Positions 21,560-33,012 of a stretch of DNA of 64,000 nt are shown here, one piece after another. Every line of letters begins with the position of its first letter. Positions within the stretch are counted from its first letter, which is position 1. Source of the DNA: Pollenia angustigena (lineage: Eukaryota > Arthropoda > Insecta > Diptera > Polleniidae). The translations under genes and the position numbers were made by a program. The stretch is taken from contig OV884056.1 in assembly GCA_930367215.1 (NCBI GenBank), positions 198,379,310 through 198,443,309 on the forward strand. Reading direction: 5' to 3'. The notes below the pieces were generated by a model. It was given only the letters and a program-made list of their open reading frames with translations. It did not search any database and was not told where the DNA came from.

Positions 21560-22865
21560 ATTTTTGACGAAAGCACGGATTTGTCGTGGAAAAGCCAGAT
21601 TTCCTTATCTTTAAGTTATTGCAACATACAACAAAAAGTTTTTAGGGAAGAATTTATTGGTTTTATTGTAAACGCATTTGAAGAGGCTTAAAAGGATATT
21701 GAGGGCGTTGCTGTGTCAATTGATACAAAGGCACTATCATCAATAGTTCTTAAAGCTTTGACAGGTCTTGACCTTAAAAAATTGTACAGGATTTGGAGCT
21801 GTTAAACAATTTTGGGAACAGCGACAAATGCGAAACAAACGCCTTGCTATTCCCATAAATCAACCAACTCAATTTCTAAAAGCAATAAAGTGGCATTAAT
21901 ACAAAAAGCTATATCATTTGCTTAAGAAACACCAACATTTTTTAAATATGATCAACCCAAGCGAAACGCAGTTTTAGGAAAGTATTTGGAAGCCAAATTC
22001 TCTACATTATGCGAGACAAGATGGGTGGACTGTCACGACTCAATTTAACACTTTGCAACAAGTGTACATCATATAGCATAAGCTTTGGAAAAAATATCTG
22101 AGTGCAAAGGTAGTATCTCTACCTTTATATTAATTAACTAACTTAGTACTTTTGAATTTATTTGCGGAATATAAGTGTGATACTTATTGTAACACAACCG
22201 CTTAGTATCATCAAAGTATCAAAAAGAATCAAGCCTTATCAAAACTTTAATCATGTGCCTTGAAGAGAGAAGAAATAAAGCCGAAGAAAAATTTAAAGCA
22301 AATCGAGGTTCCTATCGAAAAGACAAGATTTGAACGAAATAATCAAATCCAAAATGTTGAAGATTACTATCGAGTTGTCGTTACATTCCTCTTATTGAAT
22401 TGATTTTAGAAGATCTCAAAACACTTTTCCCAATATATATCCTAAATGTATTGAACATACCTAAACTTCTAACTCAAAGTGTAATCAAGTCATATACAGA
22501 TACAAAACTTTTAAAACCAAAACTAGCGGATGAGCTGATTATATCTGATAAAAGAGATAAACACCTACTAACATCTAAACTTGAGCCTGAACTGTTGCAT
22601 TGGCAACAAACATGAGAAATATCTGAAAATCTATCAGATAACGTTGTAGATGCTTAAATAAACTGTGATGAAGATATCTGCCCAAATCCAAGAAAAATAT
22701 TTAAAATTTACGTTTCAATGCTCGCCAGTAATGCTACGAGCGGGAGGTAATTTCCTACCCTTCGTCGAATAAAAACATGGCTCAGATCAACAATGACAGA
22801 AGATAGACTGTACTATCTAAATTTGCCTCACAAGGAAATCATAAATTGCTTATTAAAAAAAAATA
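21560..22865 (+). pseudogene. hAT transposase pseudogene, ZMYM1/DUF4371 type
   Basis: Scattered frames give recognisable blocks in order: EEFIGFIVNAFEEA-like (about 21650), DTKALSSIVLKALTGLDLK (21725-21785), KFSTLCETRWVDCHDS (about 21990-22040), then a long helical stretch. At the end, after SNATSGR and a stop codon where the family has Ser-Glu-Arg, comes FPTLRRIKTWLRSTMTEDRL (22753-22812). The last block is the hallmark C-terminal dimerisation region of hAT proteins of the ZMYM1 / P52rIPK-like group. Multiple stops and frameshifts make it dead. The 71-codon open piece at 22400-22615 is part of it. Confidence 0.75.
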
Positions 22866-23300
22866 ATTTATTTTAATTTATATTGAAGTGATCTTATACA
22901 TAAAATAGCTTATAATTATCTACACTATTTTTTGAGAAATAGTTTCATTCCGACCATCGAAAGCTGAAGCAAGAAGAATGTAATTCCTCGTGGCTCGCAG
23001 TCATTTTTTTAACTTACAATGTGGAAAGAAGCGAAATTGTTTAGATGAGCGAGATGTAGCAGAGGAAGAGAAAGAAGACGAATGAACTTCTAGTTGTTTT
23101 TGATTTACGCAATGTATTCCTTAATTTGTCATAATTTTTTGTTTATAATAACCCAAATTGGAATGTAATGCATATGTGCTACTGAATTAACAAAACTATG
23201 AATTAATCACTGTTTTATAATGTTACAAATTCATATTTTTAAGATCAAATATTTAAAAACAAAAACCGTAAAATTATTGAATAAAACAGCGTATACCATA
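22866..23300. other. No recognisable gene
   Basis: AT-rich DNA with a short GA-rich run at 23040-23090; possibly the 3' flank of the dead hAT element. No terminus seen. Confidence 0.25.
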
Positions 23301-24021
23301 CACAGAAAAAAATAATTTTCATATTTGAATACGAAATTCGCATATTTGATAAAAAAAAATTTTGAATTTTCTGCGATGACGATTTTTGCATTATTGATAA
23401 AAAAGTTTGTAGGTATAGTTATTGAATTTTTAGTCAACAACCAAGTTTATTGAATCAATAAAAAAAGTTGTTGCCCAAAATAATTTTTTTCAACAAAATG
23501 TTTACGTGATTTGTTAAAATAAATTGTTGGAAATGTTGAATAAATCAAACAAAATGTTTATCGAATCTTTATTTATTTGTTTATTAATAATGATGTGCTA
23601 AATTCCCAATTTTATTTTTTGATAAATACACTAAAATTTATTATTGGGGGATAAGCTAGTTCCAATGCGCATTTCGCTGGTTGCTTAGGACAGATCATCA
23701 GGAAACCTTTTTCTAAAGACTTTGGCAAAACTAAAGATATTTAACCAAATAAAAGTGTTAAGCGAATGAGAATTATGACCTATAATAAAATGGACAAGAG
23801 TTGTAAAAATATTGTTTTAACGTTGATTCAAATATTTGTTTTATTGAATATCAAGAAATATTTAAATATTTCATTATTAAATATGTTTTATTGAGTGCTA
23901 TTTTGCAAAGTGTATATTTGATAAATTTTTTCATTGAATCAAACAAAAAGTTTGTTGAACAAAAATTATATTTTTAACAAACTGTGTTGTTAAAAATTTT
24001 CTTGAGATATTTTTTTCTGTG
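23301..24021. mobile_element. CACAG-ended MITE, TA-flanked
   Basis: The left end CACAGAAAAAAATAA and the right end (minus strand CACAGAAAAAAATAT) are inverted and TA lies outside both (23299-23300, 24022-24023). Subterminal words TTATTGAATC, ATATTTGA and AACAAAATGTTTA recur. The interior holds the dispersed repeat also seen at 8790-8912. No coding. Confidence 0.75.
23650..23780 (+). repeat. Dispersed repeat, second copy of 8790-8912
   Basis: See 8790-8912. Located inside the CACAG-ended element, so it was either captured or is that family's original core. Confidence 0.6.
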
Positions 24022-24023
24022 TA

Positions 24024-24474
24024 CAAAAAAAAGTGTATCAGATACAGATACGAATTCCTTAAAAAATAAAATAGGAGGACTTGCACTTTGAATGACATGA
24101 TTATGGTCTTAAAGGATGCGTTGAATAAAAAAAATTGGTCAATTTAATGACAAGAAACGGTATTATGTATTCGTCGAAAAATCCAATATGAAGGATTTGT
24201 ATTTATTTTAAACACGATTTTCTCAAAACCCCAAAAAAATTATACACTATTGTTTTGTTAAGGGGACGGTATGTCAAATGTTTATATTCAAATGATTATC
24301 AATTTGAATTCAAATGTTAAAATCAAACAATTGAAAAAGGCTTGTGAATTGCATTTGATGTCAAATGATAAAGCCATTTCATATCAAGGCTTGACTTCGT
24401 GTTTGCTCGGTATTTAATTTTACGAGAAAATTAGACAGAATACTAATAAAATGTCGTGTTCCAACCTCTTTCGT
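24024..24474. other. No recognisable gene
   Basis: AT-rich DNA. TTTGATGTCAAATGATAAA and CAAATG / CATTTG words near 24270-24375 form small inverted repeats without clear ends. Confidence 0.25.
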
Positions 24475-25815
24475 TATTTTTATTTTATTTATTTAATCAC
24501 GGTCTATGGACTAAAATCCTAACAGACCAATAATATAATATACATTTTATAAGGATACTTAACTAATGGTTTACATTCAAGAACGAAATGATGTTACGTT
24601 TTAAAATATTGCATAGTTAGTTTGAAAATACTGTAGATGAAGTGGTGCGTAGTTCCGAGTAGACCTAAGAGGTATATTGAAGTTTATTGTGTTCAGCAAG
24701 AACTCTGAGAAAATCGAACCATTTAATAAATTTACTAAAAAAAAAAACAACGTTAAGCATGATGCGTCTGCTTTCTAAAGTCTGCAAATTAATTATAGAA
24801 AGTCTTGCAGAATATGGAAGAAGATTCACATTTGCATTCCATGTTGTATTTCCCAGACAAAATAAGAGAAATTGTTTTTGAAGAGATTCAATGCGCTTCT
24901 TGTGACAATCAGTGCAGGGATCCCAAATAATAGAACCGTATTCCAGGATAGGCCTTACTAACGATGTATACAAACGTTTGGTTATTATAGGATCAGTAAA
25001 TTCTTAAGCCCATCGTTTAATAAAAGCAAGCACGCCACGAGCTTTATTCACCATCATGACAATATGTTTGTTAAAATTTAATTTACAATCAAGGAGAACT
25101 CCTAAGTCTAGAAACTCTGTAACTAATTGTAGCTGATTTCCACCTAAGAAAAAACGACCATTATCATTCCAATTTCGTGAAAATCGCATATGTTTGCACT
25201 TTTTTTAAATTAAGACCCATCAAGTTGATATTGCACCAATCATACAATTTGTTTAAATCACGTTGTAAATGTTTGCCCTCTGAAATATTATTATGACTTA
25301 GGAAAATCTTCACATCATCAGCATACATTAAAACATTGCAAAATTTTATTACACTCGTTAAATCGTTTATAAAAATAGAAAATAAAATCGGTCCCAGGTG
25401 GCTCCCTTAAGGAACTCCAGACTTCACGATAATAATTTTAGAGGTGGCATTACTGAAGATTTTACGCTGTTTCCAACCTGTTACGTATGATCTGAACCAT
25501 TTTATGGTATTTGTAGTGCATCCCATAATATCAAGTTTCAGTAACAGTAAGAAATGGTTAACTTTATCAAATGCCTTACTAAAATCGGTGTATATGACAT
25601 CAGTTTGTGGTTTTTTATTAAAGGTTCTATTAACCAGGGTTGTCAGTTGTAAAAGGTTAGTTGTTGTGGAGCAGCAACTTCTGAAGCCGTGTTGATGAGT
25701 GGATAAAAAAGACGATATTTGGTGACTAATATTATCTGTGATACATTTTTCTAATAATTTTGGGATTGCACTAAGCTTTGCAATTCCTCTATAGTTTATT
25801 ATGTTTATTATGTTA
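24475..25815 (-). mobile_element. 5'-truncated LINE, Jockey/CR1-like
   Basis: The minus strand runs from reverse transcriptase at the high-coordinate end to a 3' UTR ending AGTCCATAGACCGTGATTAA and an AAATAAATAAAATAAA tail at about 24475-24520. The same 3' end occurs at 33935-33995 and 43370-43416. The 5' part beyond about 25815 is missing, typical of incomplete target-primed reverse transcription. Confidence 0.8.
24600..25812 (-). pseudogene. LINE reverse transcriptase pseudogene
   Basis: In minus-strand order the frames read YRGIAKLSAIPKLLEKCITD, HGFRSCCSTTTNLL, VIYTDFSKAFDKVNH, SGVP-x-GSHLGPILFSIFI, then MYADDVKIF. The catalytic box YADD is encoded at 25314-25325. Then come FLDLGVLLDCKLNFNKHI and YTSLVRPILEYGSIIWDP (thumb region). 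A stop replaces the Gln of VPQG, and there are several frameshifts (for example near 25190 and 24665), so it is not functional. The motif series is that of Jockey/CR1-group non-LTR retrotransposons. Confidence 0.85.
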
Positions 25816-27330
25816 GTTGAACGTTTTCAAATTGTTAATTCTCGTTATTAAGATCAAAAAAAGTTTCCGTTTCAAAAATCATTGATAAAGTCTACACTTC
25901 TAATAAATTACTTAATTTGTAATAATAAAAAAATATACCATTTGTTTAATTTAATTTTTGAATTTCTTAATCCTGAATCTTAATGACTTTGCACATGTCA
26001 CATTCAATCGTCACAATGATTAATTGGATAAAGCCATAAAAAAGTATGTCTCAACACAATGATTTCTACATAAAAAATATATCAAAATTCTAACAAACAA
26101 ACTCTCACCAAAAAAAAAACCTTATTTGCTTGCACTCTTATAAAGGTCGATTTGATATTTTTAAGAAAAATAAACACAACCGGAGGCATCTTTTTCTTTT
26201 AAAATTTTCGGTCCTAATTTTTTCGGGGAAAAATGTCAATGATCGATTTAACACACACACGGTCACACAAATTCATCGATCATTTTACTTTCGTTTAGTA
26301 CACAACACATGAAGATACTTTTATGTTTTTGTGTGTCTTTATTCTACTCTCTTCTTTGTTTCATTGATCTACTGCATCACACAACATTGTATTAGATTTG
26401 TATTCCCTGCGAAGAAGTAAATAAACACTCTTTCGATTCTTTGATAAATAAAAATATATTTTTTTATTTCAATATTTTTCCTTTTTGGGGGTTCTTGCAT
26501 TCACAACACCATGAAATCATATCGATTTCAAAGCAAGAATGTGCGCTCTCTGTCTTAAGAGCATATCGAAAAGAGATCCCTTAATAATGTACCATACACA
26601 TAAACAGAAAAACGACGCACACATTAAAGAATAGATTTTTGGATTGTTTGGAATTTCATATACAGTCTTAGAAATCAGGGCTTAATAATTGATTGATAAA
26701 AAATAAAAAAAATAAGGGGTTTGGAAAAAATAGTACATTTTTTTACAATTTGGTACGAAACAAAAGCCTTATTCCTAAAAGGCAAAATAAACCACACAAA
26801 TTGCTTGGCAAACACACACATTATTTCCGTTTGGGGTTTGCCAATAAACAACACAAATATTCTCCGTACAAACATAAATTTTCATTTTTGTTTTGTTTTC
26901 ACTGAATGCAGATGCCAATAGTGCTGCGGCAATTTTGTTGCTTTTTGATTAAACCGGAGAAGAAATTATAAAATAAAGGCAAAAAATTTAAAGTAAAAAG
27001 TGATTTAAACAACGAGCTGTTTTGTGGCAAGCAATACTACTAAAAAATATAATTTAATATTAAAAATTAATTGAATACATTTAGCATTAGACGACAAAAA
27101 AAGTTTGACAAATATCCAACATGTCTGCCAAATATTAAAAATTTTTAATATTTCTGCAAACATTACTTCAAATGTTTGTCCCAACGCAAACACCTCAATT
27201 AACAACACAAAATGTTTGTACAAACGTAAAATTTTGACATGTTTGCCAAGCCATTTGTGAGGTTTATTATGACCTTAACGCACAGATCCCATGCAATCGA
27301 AAAAGAAAATTTTATATGTGAAGGAAATGT
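25816..27330. other. No recognisable gene
   Basis: AT-rich DNA with short open frames on both strands (for example 26130-26312, 26693-26905, 27005-27223), none with a domain. At 27100-27245 the word ATGTTTG and its inverse recur, suggesting the end of another word-repeat MITE. Confidence 0.3.
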
Positions 27331-27338
27331 GTGTGTAT
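27331..27338. repeat. 8-bp target site duplication, left copy
   Basis: GTGTGTAT, identical to 29098-29105. Confidence 0.85.
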
Positions 27339-27599
27339 TAGGGTATTCATTGGGTTAACCGTTAATCGGTTAACCGATTAATTACTACCCGATTAACTGA
27401 TCGGTTAATTTAAAATTGGCTTTTTTCGATTAGCGATTAAACCGGTTAATTTCAGTCGATTAACCGATTAACCGAAGTAACAAAATTTTAAATTTTTTTG
27501 TAGTATTTTAGCATATATTTTTGTGTTTTACAAAAATGTATTTGTATAGTAAAATATTTTTTCCTTCTTGCAATGCATTCTTTAAATACATTACGAGAT

Positions 27600-27890
27600 A
27601 AGAATATGTTCGGTGCTGAGCTTTGCCAGGATGAGTCAGATGATGAACTGTTAATAAAATTAACTCTCGATTGTAACACAAAAAATCTTTTAACAGAATT
27701 TGGTTAATTAATTAACTGAAGCAATTAGAAGTGTTTAAAATTTTAAAAATTTAACTTAATTCTAATTATGTCATAATGAAGGATTTTAAATGTTTAGAGA
27801 AATACTGGAAAAGAATTGAGAAATAAGATAAGCTGCATTAAGGATTGCTTTCGAGATCTCCCTTTCATTCGTGAACATATGTACTTCTAT
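27600..27890 (+). pseudogene. hAT transposase remnant, second copy
   Basis: GCTGAGCTTTGCCAGGATGA, ATCTTTTAACAGAATT and GGATTGCTTTCGA-ATCTCC align with 6555-6790, the coding remnant of the related copy. Here the frame is broken by stops and small indels, including a duplicated TTAATTAA stretch near 27705. Confidence 0.6.
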
Positions 27891-27919
27891 GCCAAAGTTT
27901 ATGTTTCTAGATAAAAAAA

Positions 27920-28300
27920 AAAACAACCAGTTGAAAAACAAAAAAGTACCAAAAAGTTATTCTCATCCGTTCATGACATTCCATGTTTAATTATTTTTAT
28001 AGGTGCAATATTAATGACAATTGAAAAATTACCAGTTAACGAACAAAAAGTACCAAAAAGACACCTCATACAGACTCTCATTCACTGAGGACCTTGCATG
28101 TCTGATGACCTTAGGTCCAATACTAACTGAAATTCCAAAAAAATACAAGTTAAATAACAAAATAGTACCAAAAAATTCTTTTCCACTCAGGACGCTTATG
28201 TTTATAGGTTAAATATTAACTTTAATTAAAGAAAGTACCAAAATCTAAAGAAAGGAATTAAGTTTCCCGTGTTCCCCATTTTTGGTACTTTTTTCTCCCC
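27920..28300. repeat. Spaced AAAGTACCAAAAAG motifs
   Basis: The motif (CAGTT..AACAAAAA)GTACCAAAAAG occurs at about 27945, 28047, 28166 and 28235, then inverted (GGTACTTTTTT) at about 28286. Spacing is roughly 70-120 bp and intervening DNA is only weakly similar, so this is an irregular array rather than a clean tandem repeat. Confidence 0.5.
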
Positions 28301-29097
28301 ATTAAAGTATTAGAAATTGCAATATTGCATTGGGATCCAGACAATTAACGTTCGAATTTCGAAAAAGTACCGAATTCGTACTTGGATTTTTTAGATTAGT
28401 TTCGAATGTGATATTTACTTTATTTATATGTTTATTAATTTAAAAGATAGATGGGGTGACAAAAAATTTCCCAAATTACAGGTTTCACCCGCTTACTCCC
28501 TAAAAAGGCCAAAATTCTAAAAAGTACCAGACACCTGACGGCTTATTTTTCTAAAGAGCAACGATAGGTTTACATTTTTTTTGTATCTCTTTTAGTTATG
28601 GATATATAATATAACCGAATTTATCCGTTTTTACTCTTTCTACCCCCTTAACATTCGAACAAACTTTCATGAAAAGAACGCATATAATATTCTCTGAATT
28701 CTCGGGAGTTGCAATGTTTAGGTTTAACATTTTGACACAAAGAGCTTGAGACCGGATTTTTTTTATATTTCGCTCTTTCTGTCTTAGTTTTCGAAACAAC
28801 GCCGTTTTAAATGCTTCTGTTTTTTAAGACACTATGGAGTTACCTAGTTTTGTCAAAAAAGGCATGGAGTTATCTACTTTTTACATACAAATTTTGTTCA
28901 AGAATTGTTATTTTGTTATGCCATTGTTTTTTTTTTTTACTAATAAATACCAAATTATAAATCATTTTTGCATTTTATATATTGATATTACTTAATTTAT
29001 AACAAAACTTTATTAATCGGCTAACCAATCAATTACAAAATTAATTAATCGAGCGATTAACCGATTAAAGAAAAAGCCCGATTAAATGAATACCCTA

Positions 29098-29105
29098 GTG
29101 TGTAT
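29098..29105. repeat. 8-bp target site duplication, right copy
   Basis: GTGTGTAT, identical to 27331-27338. Confidence 0.85.
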
Positions 29106-29543
29106 CCACTTAAAAGTGGCATTTATTCGGTTAACATAATTTATGTGTTTTTTAATGGCTTAAAAAAAGCAAATAATTATTCCGTTAGTTCAGTTTATAA
29201 AAATTAACCAATCTCTGAATATTTTTGTTTAAAATCGGTTATTTTCGAAGTTTTCCTAAAGTCCACTAAACAAATCTGTTAAAGATTACTTGCAATCATG
29301 CACAAAAGGTTGTTATGTCTGGGTAAAAACAATGGGTCTGTTAAGTATACGAGACCATGCTCTTACCACTTGCTTTAAGGTTGGACCTGTCTTACCTCAA
29401 CTGCAAAAGTAGGAACAGCAGACTAGGTCATCGACTAGTCTCTGAATTGGGGTTTTTAAGATTGCTACTTTCGCGATTTTGACCAGAATTATAGCGACCA
29501 TAAAGGACCTATATCTAGTCTAAGGCCTATCTGGCAGCTACTG

Positions 29544-30575
29544 CACGTAGAAAAGAAATATGGTTGGAGGTAACCATATTCTAAAAGCAACATGCTATGG
29601 TTGGATTTTAACGATGTTTATGTTTGCAGGCTACCATATTATGTTTAAAATATGACCATAGTATGGTTAAAATCAACCAAAATTTTCCCGAAATCAACCA
29701 TAATATGGTTAAAATTAACCATATGTTGGGTAATATTAACAATAAAAATGGTAAAAACTAACCATAATATGTTTAAAATTAACCAAAATATTGTCAAAAT
29801 TTCCCAGAAAGTGACCATATTATGGTCAGAATTAACAATAAAATGGTCAATGTTAATCATATTATGGTTATTTATTTCATCGATTTTTTCAATTTGTTTG
29901 TCAAGTGTCAAATTAATCAGCCTTATTCCATTTGTCGTTGTCGTAATCGCTCATGTCGTTTTTTTTTTAAAAGAGATTAAAGAACACTGGTTGTTTGTTA
30001 CTTTAATCTCTTACAAAAAACGACTTGTTCGATTACGACAACGACAACCGGAATAAGGCTGAATGAAATAATTTTATTTAATTTGTTATTACTGATAGGT
30101 GCTTTGTTACATTGTTATAAAAAATACCCTTTGATTCATATTCCAGCCTGTGACGACCTTCATTACCATTTTTTCTGTTCTACTAGTTTATTCTACGTAA
30201 ATTTATGTATTTTATTCAATAATTAAAATAAAATGAATGAGAATTTTAAGCAAACTAAGTAAAATGCAAACGACCAGAATGTTGTTGCTTTTTAAACATA
30301 ATATTTTAAATTTAAAATTAAACATTCAATGTTTAATTTCGAACATATTATTGTTATTAAATATTAACCATAACATGTACATTATACATTATATTGTTGA
30401 ATTCAACCATATTTGAAGTTTCAAGGAAGTTAAACACTTTATTGTTTAATAGAAACAAAATATTATCAATCGTGAAAAAAGTTTTGTTGAAAACAACAAA
30501 AGTTTGATTGTTGCCATTGCAGGGACCATAATATGTTTTTTTAACCATACTTCAACCATGTTTTTTCTCTGCGTG
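29544..30575. mobile_element. CACG-ended MITE with ACCATATTATGGT words
   Basis: The left end CACGTAGAAAAGAAATATGG and the right end (minus strand CACGCAGAGAAAAAACATGG) are inverted; TG lies outside both (29542-29543, 30576-30577). The palindromic word ACCATAATATGGTTAA and variants recur more than ten times in the left 350 bp and again near the right end. Open frames across 29645-30056 are made of this word. A foldback is nested inside. Confidence 0.75.
29918..30061. mobile_element. Foldback MITE nested in 29544-30575
   Basis: The left arm starts CAGCCTTATTCC, then GTCGTTGTCGTAATCG and AAGAGATTAAAG. The right arm is the inverse, ending GGAATAAGGCTG. The arms are about 62-68 bp with a short loop of about 15 bp. 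Confidence 0.8.
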
Positions 30576-30577
30576 TG

Positions 30578-32276
30578 GTTTTCGTCGTACCAGTTAGGAC
30601 TCTGGTCAGCCAAGCCCCGAAAAGCGCAGGTATTTATAGTACCAAAAGTGCATCGCCAGAGAATTGCAGTTTTTTATAACTAGTCGGTTTGGCAGACCAA
30701 GCGTGAACTTCTCATCGGTATAGCGGGCTCAATTTACGCCACTAGATATCCAGTAAAATAAAATGTCAGCATTGAAATCATTAATTATGCGCACATTGAA
30801 TACAAAGATATTTTGAATTATGTATGTGCATCAATTCAAGTTTAACCTTAAAACATTCTAAGGCCGGGTTTTTAAGATGTGGATTAAGTTAAAACTTAGT
30901 TTAACGTAGTCTGAAACTTTAATTTTTGCAGCCATATGGAATTTGTTTGTATTATTTTATTAAAGACCAACATTTTAAACTAAGCTGTTCCGTCAAGATG
31001 TTGTATACAATCTTGGCAATGGCGGCACAAATCGGTTTTCTGATTAGCTATCCTAGTTTAGCTGAGATCACAAAAAAACCAGCCTAAATATATAAATTTT
31101 TTTCTTTTAATTTAAATTCAAACATTTCTTATTATAACTTACAATATTTTGAGTTAAGATCCCTCTTACTTAAAAAAGTACCATTTCAGTACTTTTTTCT
31201 AAATCCCAGTTTTCGTTATCAATTAATCTTCTCAATGCGTGTACCTATTAAATGAACATCAAAATTAACTAAATTCCATTATAAATAAATATTTGAAAGG
31301 ACATTGTGTTTGGAAAACATTCTGTTTGTGATTGAAGTATTTAAACAGATGACCTTAATGGAGGGCACACATGATATTTTTAATAATGCCATTGTTATTT
31401 TGTTCATTTGATTTAATTTTTTTTTTTTACAGAACCGAAACAATGTTAAAGCTATCGATACTTGAAATTTAATACTTCATGTTTAGTGATACACTCCACT
31501 GGAATTTAAATAAAATATACGCATTTAAAGAAATCTTTTGTAATCTCCTTTAAAAACCTTAAATGATAAAATCGCCCAAATCTTCTAATCTTTTCGGTAA
31601 TTTTTTTGTGTAGTTTTTCGTTTTTAATTCATGTTTGTTTATCTTTGTATAGATGGAATTTTTCATTTAATATTAATTTTTTTTTTTTTTTTTGTTCAAC
31701 GGCCCTTAAATAAATTTGCTTTTAGTTTGGTGTTTGCATATTTTTGTAATCTACTTTGAAAGTAGTCGAGTAAATATTCAGACAAACTGTGTCAACACTG
31801 TTTCATATGTGTACGTTTGGTAAAGTAGAGCGTATGTTTCGGAGTTGGGGTTCTGGTATAATTGTTGTGTTCTTTCCATATTTGAAATTGGAAAGAAAAA
31901 AGAATAGAAATATTTAAATTTAGAGTATGTTTGTCTTTTGTTTTAAGCATCACTTGCTTAAGTTTTTTTTTTTTCTTTCTTTCATTTAATAAAGTATGTT
32001 TTCAAGATTGTAAATATTTGGTCTTGTTAAGTTTCAGGGAAGGGGTCCCATCTTTCAATTAAGAAACATTTATTTTCAAAACAGTAAGTGCACAATACTT
32101 CCTTCATGATAAAGAAAAAAATCTTTTGAAGAAACTTATTTGTTATGGTCCTAGACCAACTAATATCTCAGAGCCGCTATTTTACCACAAAAGGCGTATC
32201 ATTTTCTGCGGCAAGCTAAGGGTAACCGAATTCAAACCTGTAAATTTAACGTAGTCCTCTCAAAGTTAGAGTATTT
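30578..32276. other. No recognisable gene
   Basis: Unique-looking AT-rich DNA with long T runs (for example 31679-31693). 30590-30730 is less AT-rich (CCGAAAAGCGCAGG, CATCGCCAGAGAATTGC) but has no coding signature that I recognise. Confidence 0.3.
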
Positions 32277-32434
32277 TTTAGCACCAGGGCTGTGGAGTCG
32301 TCAAAAAATAGTTCTAACTCCGACTCCAACCGCAGAAATTTGTTAAGTTCGACTCCAACTCCTACTCTAATCTAGATGCTTAATAATGTATATTAGTAAT
32401 TAGTATTGTGGTAATTTTGTTGAACTATTTATGG

Positions 32435-32645
32435 TTTTTAATCCAAATTTTCAATATTTTTAATCAGGCTTACTTAAGTTCATCAAATTTAATTTTTATG
32501 AAGAACGGAATTTTACAACATGAAAATTAATTAAAATTGTTATTGATAATCATTCATTCTTGTCTGACCTGAGATTCGAACCCAGGCGGCTGGTTACCCT
32601 GACATGTTTCGATCGCTACCACTCGATCTCCTCAGAGGGATTTGC
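32435..32645 (-). mobile_element. tRNA-headed SINE, copy 1
   Basis: The minus strand has a tRNA-like head with an A-box-like GAGTGGTAGCGATC (about 32612-32627) and a B box in the T arm CTGGG-TTCGAAT-CTCAG (about 32569-32585). A body follows containing ATTAATTTTCATGTTGTAAA and CCTGATTAAAAATATTGAAA. Copies at 54640-54805 and 58150-58320 share head and body in the same order and strand. The insertion lies inside the 32285-33460 MITE. Confidence 0.7.
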
Positions 32646-32664
32646 CATCTTACACTCGCAGCCA

Positions 32665-32735
32665 TCGACGACTATCCAAATTTTCAATATTTTTAATCAG
32701 GCTTAAGTTCATAAAATTTAGTTTTCATTATGAGT
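32665..32735 (-). mobile_element. SINE body fragment
   Basis: ATCCAAATTTTCAATATTTT, TAATCAGGCTTAAGTTCAT and TTTTCATTA repeat the 3' body of the neighbouring SINE copy, in the same orientation but without the tRNA head. It is either a second truncated insertion or a partial tandem duplication. Confidence 0.65.
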
Positions 32736-32761
32736 ATATGAGATTGGCGCGTATTTGACCT

Positions 32762-33012
32762 GCAGCCGTATTCCGTAATTCGCTAAAGCTAAATCTCTAT
32801 CGCTAAAAATCTATAAAGTTGATTTACCAATTTTTGGCTACAATTGTAATTCAGTAGCGTGCATTGATAAATTTGGCAATGCAATACAAATTTAATTTGC
32901 CGTAATTTTAGCTTTTAGTGTCATCGCTAAAAATTTTGAATTTTGTGTTCTCTAAGGAATTTTAGCGATCGAGATTTAGCTTTAGCTAAGCGAATTACAG
33001 AATACGGCAGCT
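32762..33012. mobile_element. Foldback MITE nested in 32285-33460
   Basis: Left arm GCCGTATTCCGTAATTCGCT then AAGCTAAATCTCTATCGCTAA; right arm is the inverse (TTAGCGATCGAGATTTAGCT, AAGCGAATTACAGAATACGG). Arms of about 50 bp, core AT-rich. Confidence 0.75.

Larger units (their letters stand above)
27339..29097 (+). mobile_element. Complete non-autonomous hAT element
   Basis: Ends are TAGGGTATTCATT and its inverse AATGAATACCCTA, flanked by a perfect 8-bp duplication. Just inside both ends are clustered GGTTAACCGATTAA words (27354-27475 left, 29017-29069 right), presumably transposase-binding sites. The interior has a decayed transposase stretch and a block of spaced AAAGTACCAAAAAG motifs. At 1.76 kb it is shorter than an autonomous hAT and has no intact frame. 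Confidence 0.85.

Noticed and set aside
27920..28300. Minisatellite of AAAGTACCAAAAAG units
   Set aside because: Spacing is irregular and intervening DNA is not clearly repeated, so I list it only as spaced motifs.
29645..30056. Overlapping frames on both strands with repeated I-W-L-K / M-V-N motifs
   Set aside because: They are translations of the ACCATAATATGGTTAA word array and of a foldback.
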